NCBI GenBank assembly: GCA_947003375.1
Contig: CAMQOJ010000268.1
Span: forward strand, 1 to 6,192
Reading direction: 5' to 3'
Source of the DNA: an uncultured Lachnospiraceae bacterium
Lineage (GTDB): Bacteria; Bacillota; Clostridia; Lachnospirales; Lachnospiraceae
Length of the DNA stretch: 6,192 nt
Shown here in pieces: positions 6,132-6,192 of the stretch. The notes below the pieces were generated by a model, which worked only from the letters and a program-made list of their open reading frames with translations, ran no database searches and had not been told where the DNA came from. Numbering within the stretch: position 1 is the first letter of the stretch; every line of letters begins with the position of its first letter. A program made the translations under genes and the position numbers.

Positions 6132-6160
6132 ATGTTTACTTGTGAGTTAAAAGTTTTCAA
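6132..6160 (-). promoter_or_regulatory. Weak candidate promoter and palindrome upstream of the 630-residue gene
   Basis: On the minus strand TTGAAA (6155-6160) could be a -35, but the sequence 17 bases on, AAACAT (6132-6137), is a poor -10. The AT-rich interval 6135-6151 holds an imperfect inverted repeat (TTTAACT, CACA, AGTAAA with one bulged base) that could be a repressor or activator site. The region is clearly AT-rich promoter-like DNA, but the exact boxes are uncertain. Confidence 0.25.
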
Positions 6161-6192
6161 TAAAAGAATAACCCTTCCATATGGTTGTATGT

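Noticed and set aside
1..6192. CRISPR array, tRNA, rRNA, riboswitch or complete insertion sequence
   Set aside because: No regularly spaced repeats, cloverleaf-like sequence, conserved RNA motif or transposase with terminal inverted repeats was seen on either strand.

Overview
The window looks like chromosomal DNA of a GC-rich gut-type Clostridia (Lachnospiraceae-like) bacterium. This is inferred from purine-rich Shine-Dalgarno sites (AGGAGG, AAAGGAG), strong G/C third-position bias, an AraC/glycosidase layout typical of Firmicutes carbohydrate loci, and a large serine recombinase remnant of the kind common in these genomes. No species can be named from the sequence alone.

Bases 1-608 are a visibly AT-richer, gene-poor edge. 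They hold the last 24 codons of an unrecognised gene with a good intrinsic terminator 20 bases after its stop, a small 48-residue ORF, and an in-frame relic (329-574) resembling the extreme C-terminus of a large serine site-specific recombinase. This reads as debris of an integrated element. The composition changes sharply at the 3' end of the araC-type gene near 609.

Bases 609-4101 form a compact sugar-utilisation divergon. An AraC-family regulator on the minus strand (609-1391) is divergent from a plus-strand pair: a GH51 alpha-L-arabinofuranosidase (1577-3076) and a GH43-type five-bladed propeller glycosidase (3163-4101). The last two are 86 bases apart with no terminator between them, so they are probably one transcript. 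Neither enzyme has a signal peptide, so the likely job is cytoplasmic trimming of imported arabino-oligosaccharides (arabinan or arabinoxylan fragments), with the regulator sensing a sugar. The transporter and the araBAD-type pentose genes are not in the window.

Bases 4138-4196 are a strong hairpin with U-rich flanks on both sides, serving as a bidirectional terminator between convergent units. Bases 4207-6099 (minus strand) encode a 630-residue protein that looks like a cytoplasmic (beta/alpha)8 glycosidase distantly related to the GH101/GH129 group. Its exact family and substrate are unknown, and it is the least explained gene here. It has its own Shine-Dalgarno and an AT-rich upstream region (6100-6192).

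No CRISPR array, tRNA, rRNA, complete mobile element or phage gene was seen. Most of the window is an ordinary glycan-degradation locus; the main novelty candidate is the 630-residue glycosidase-like protein.
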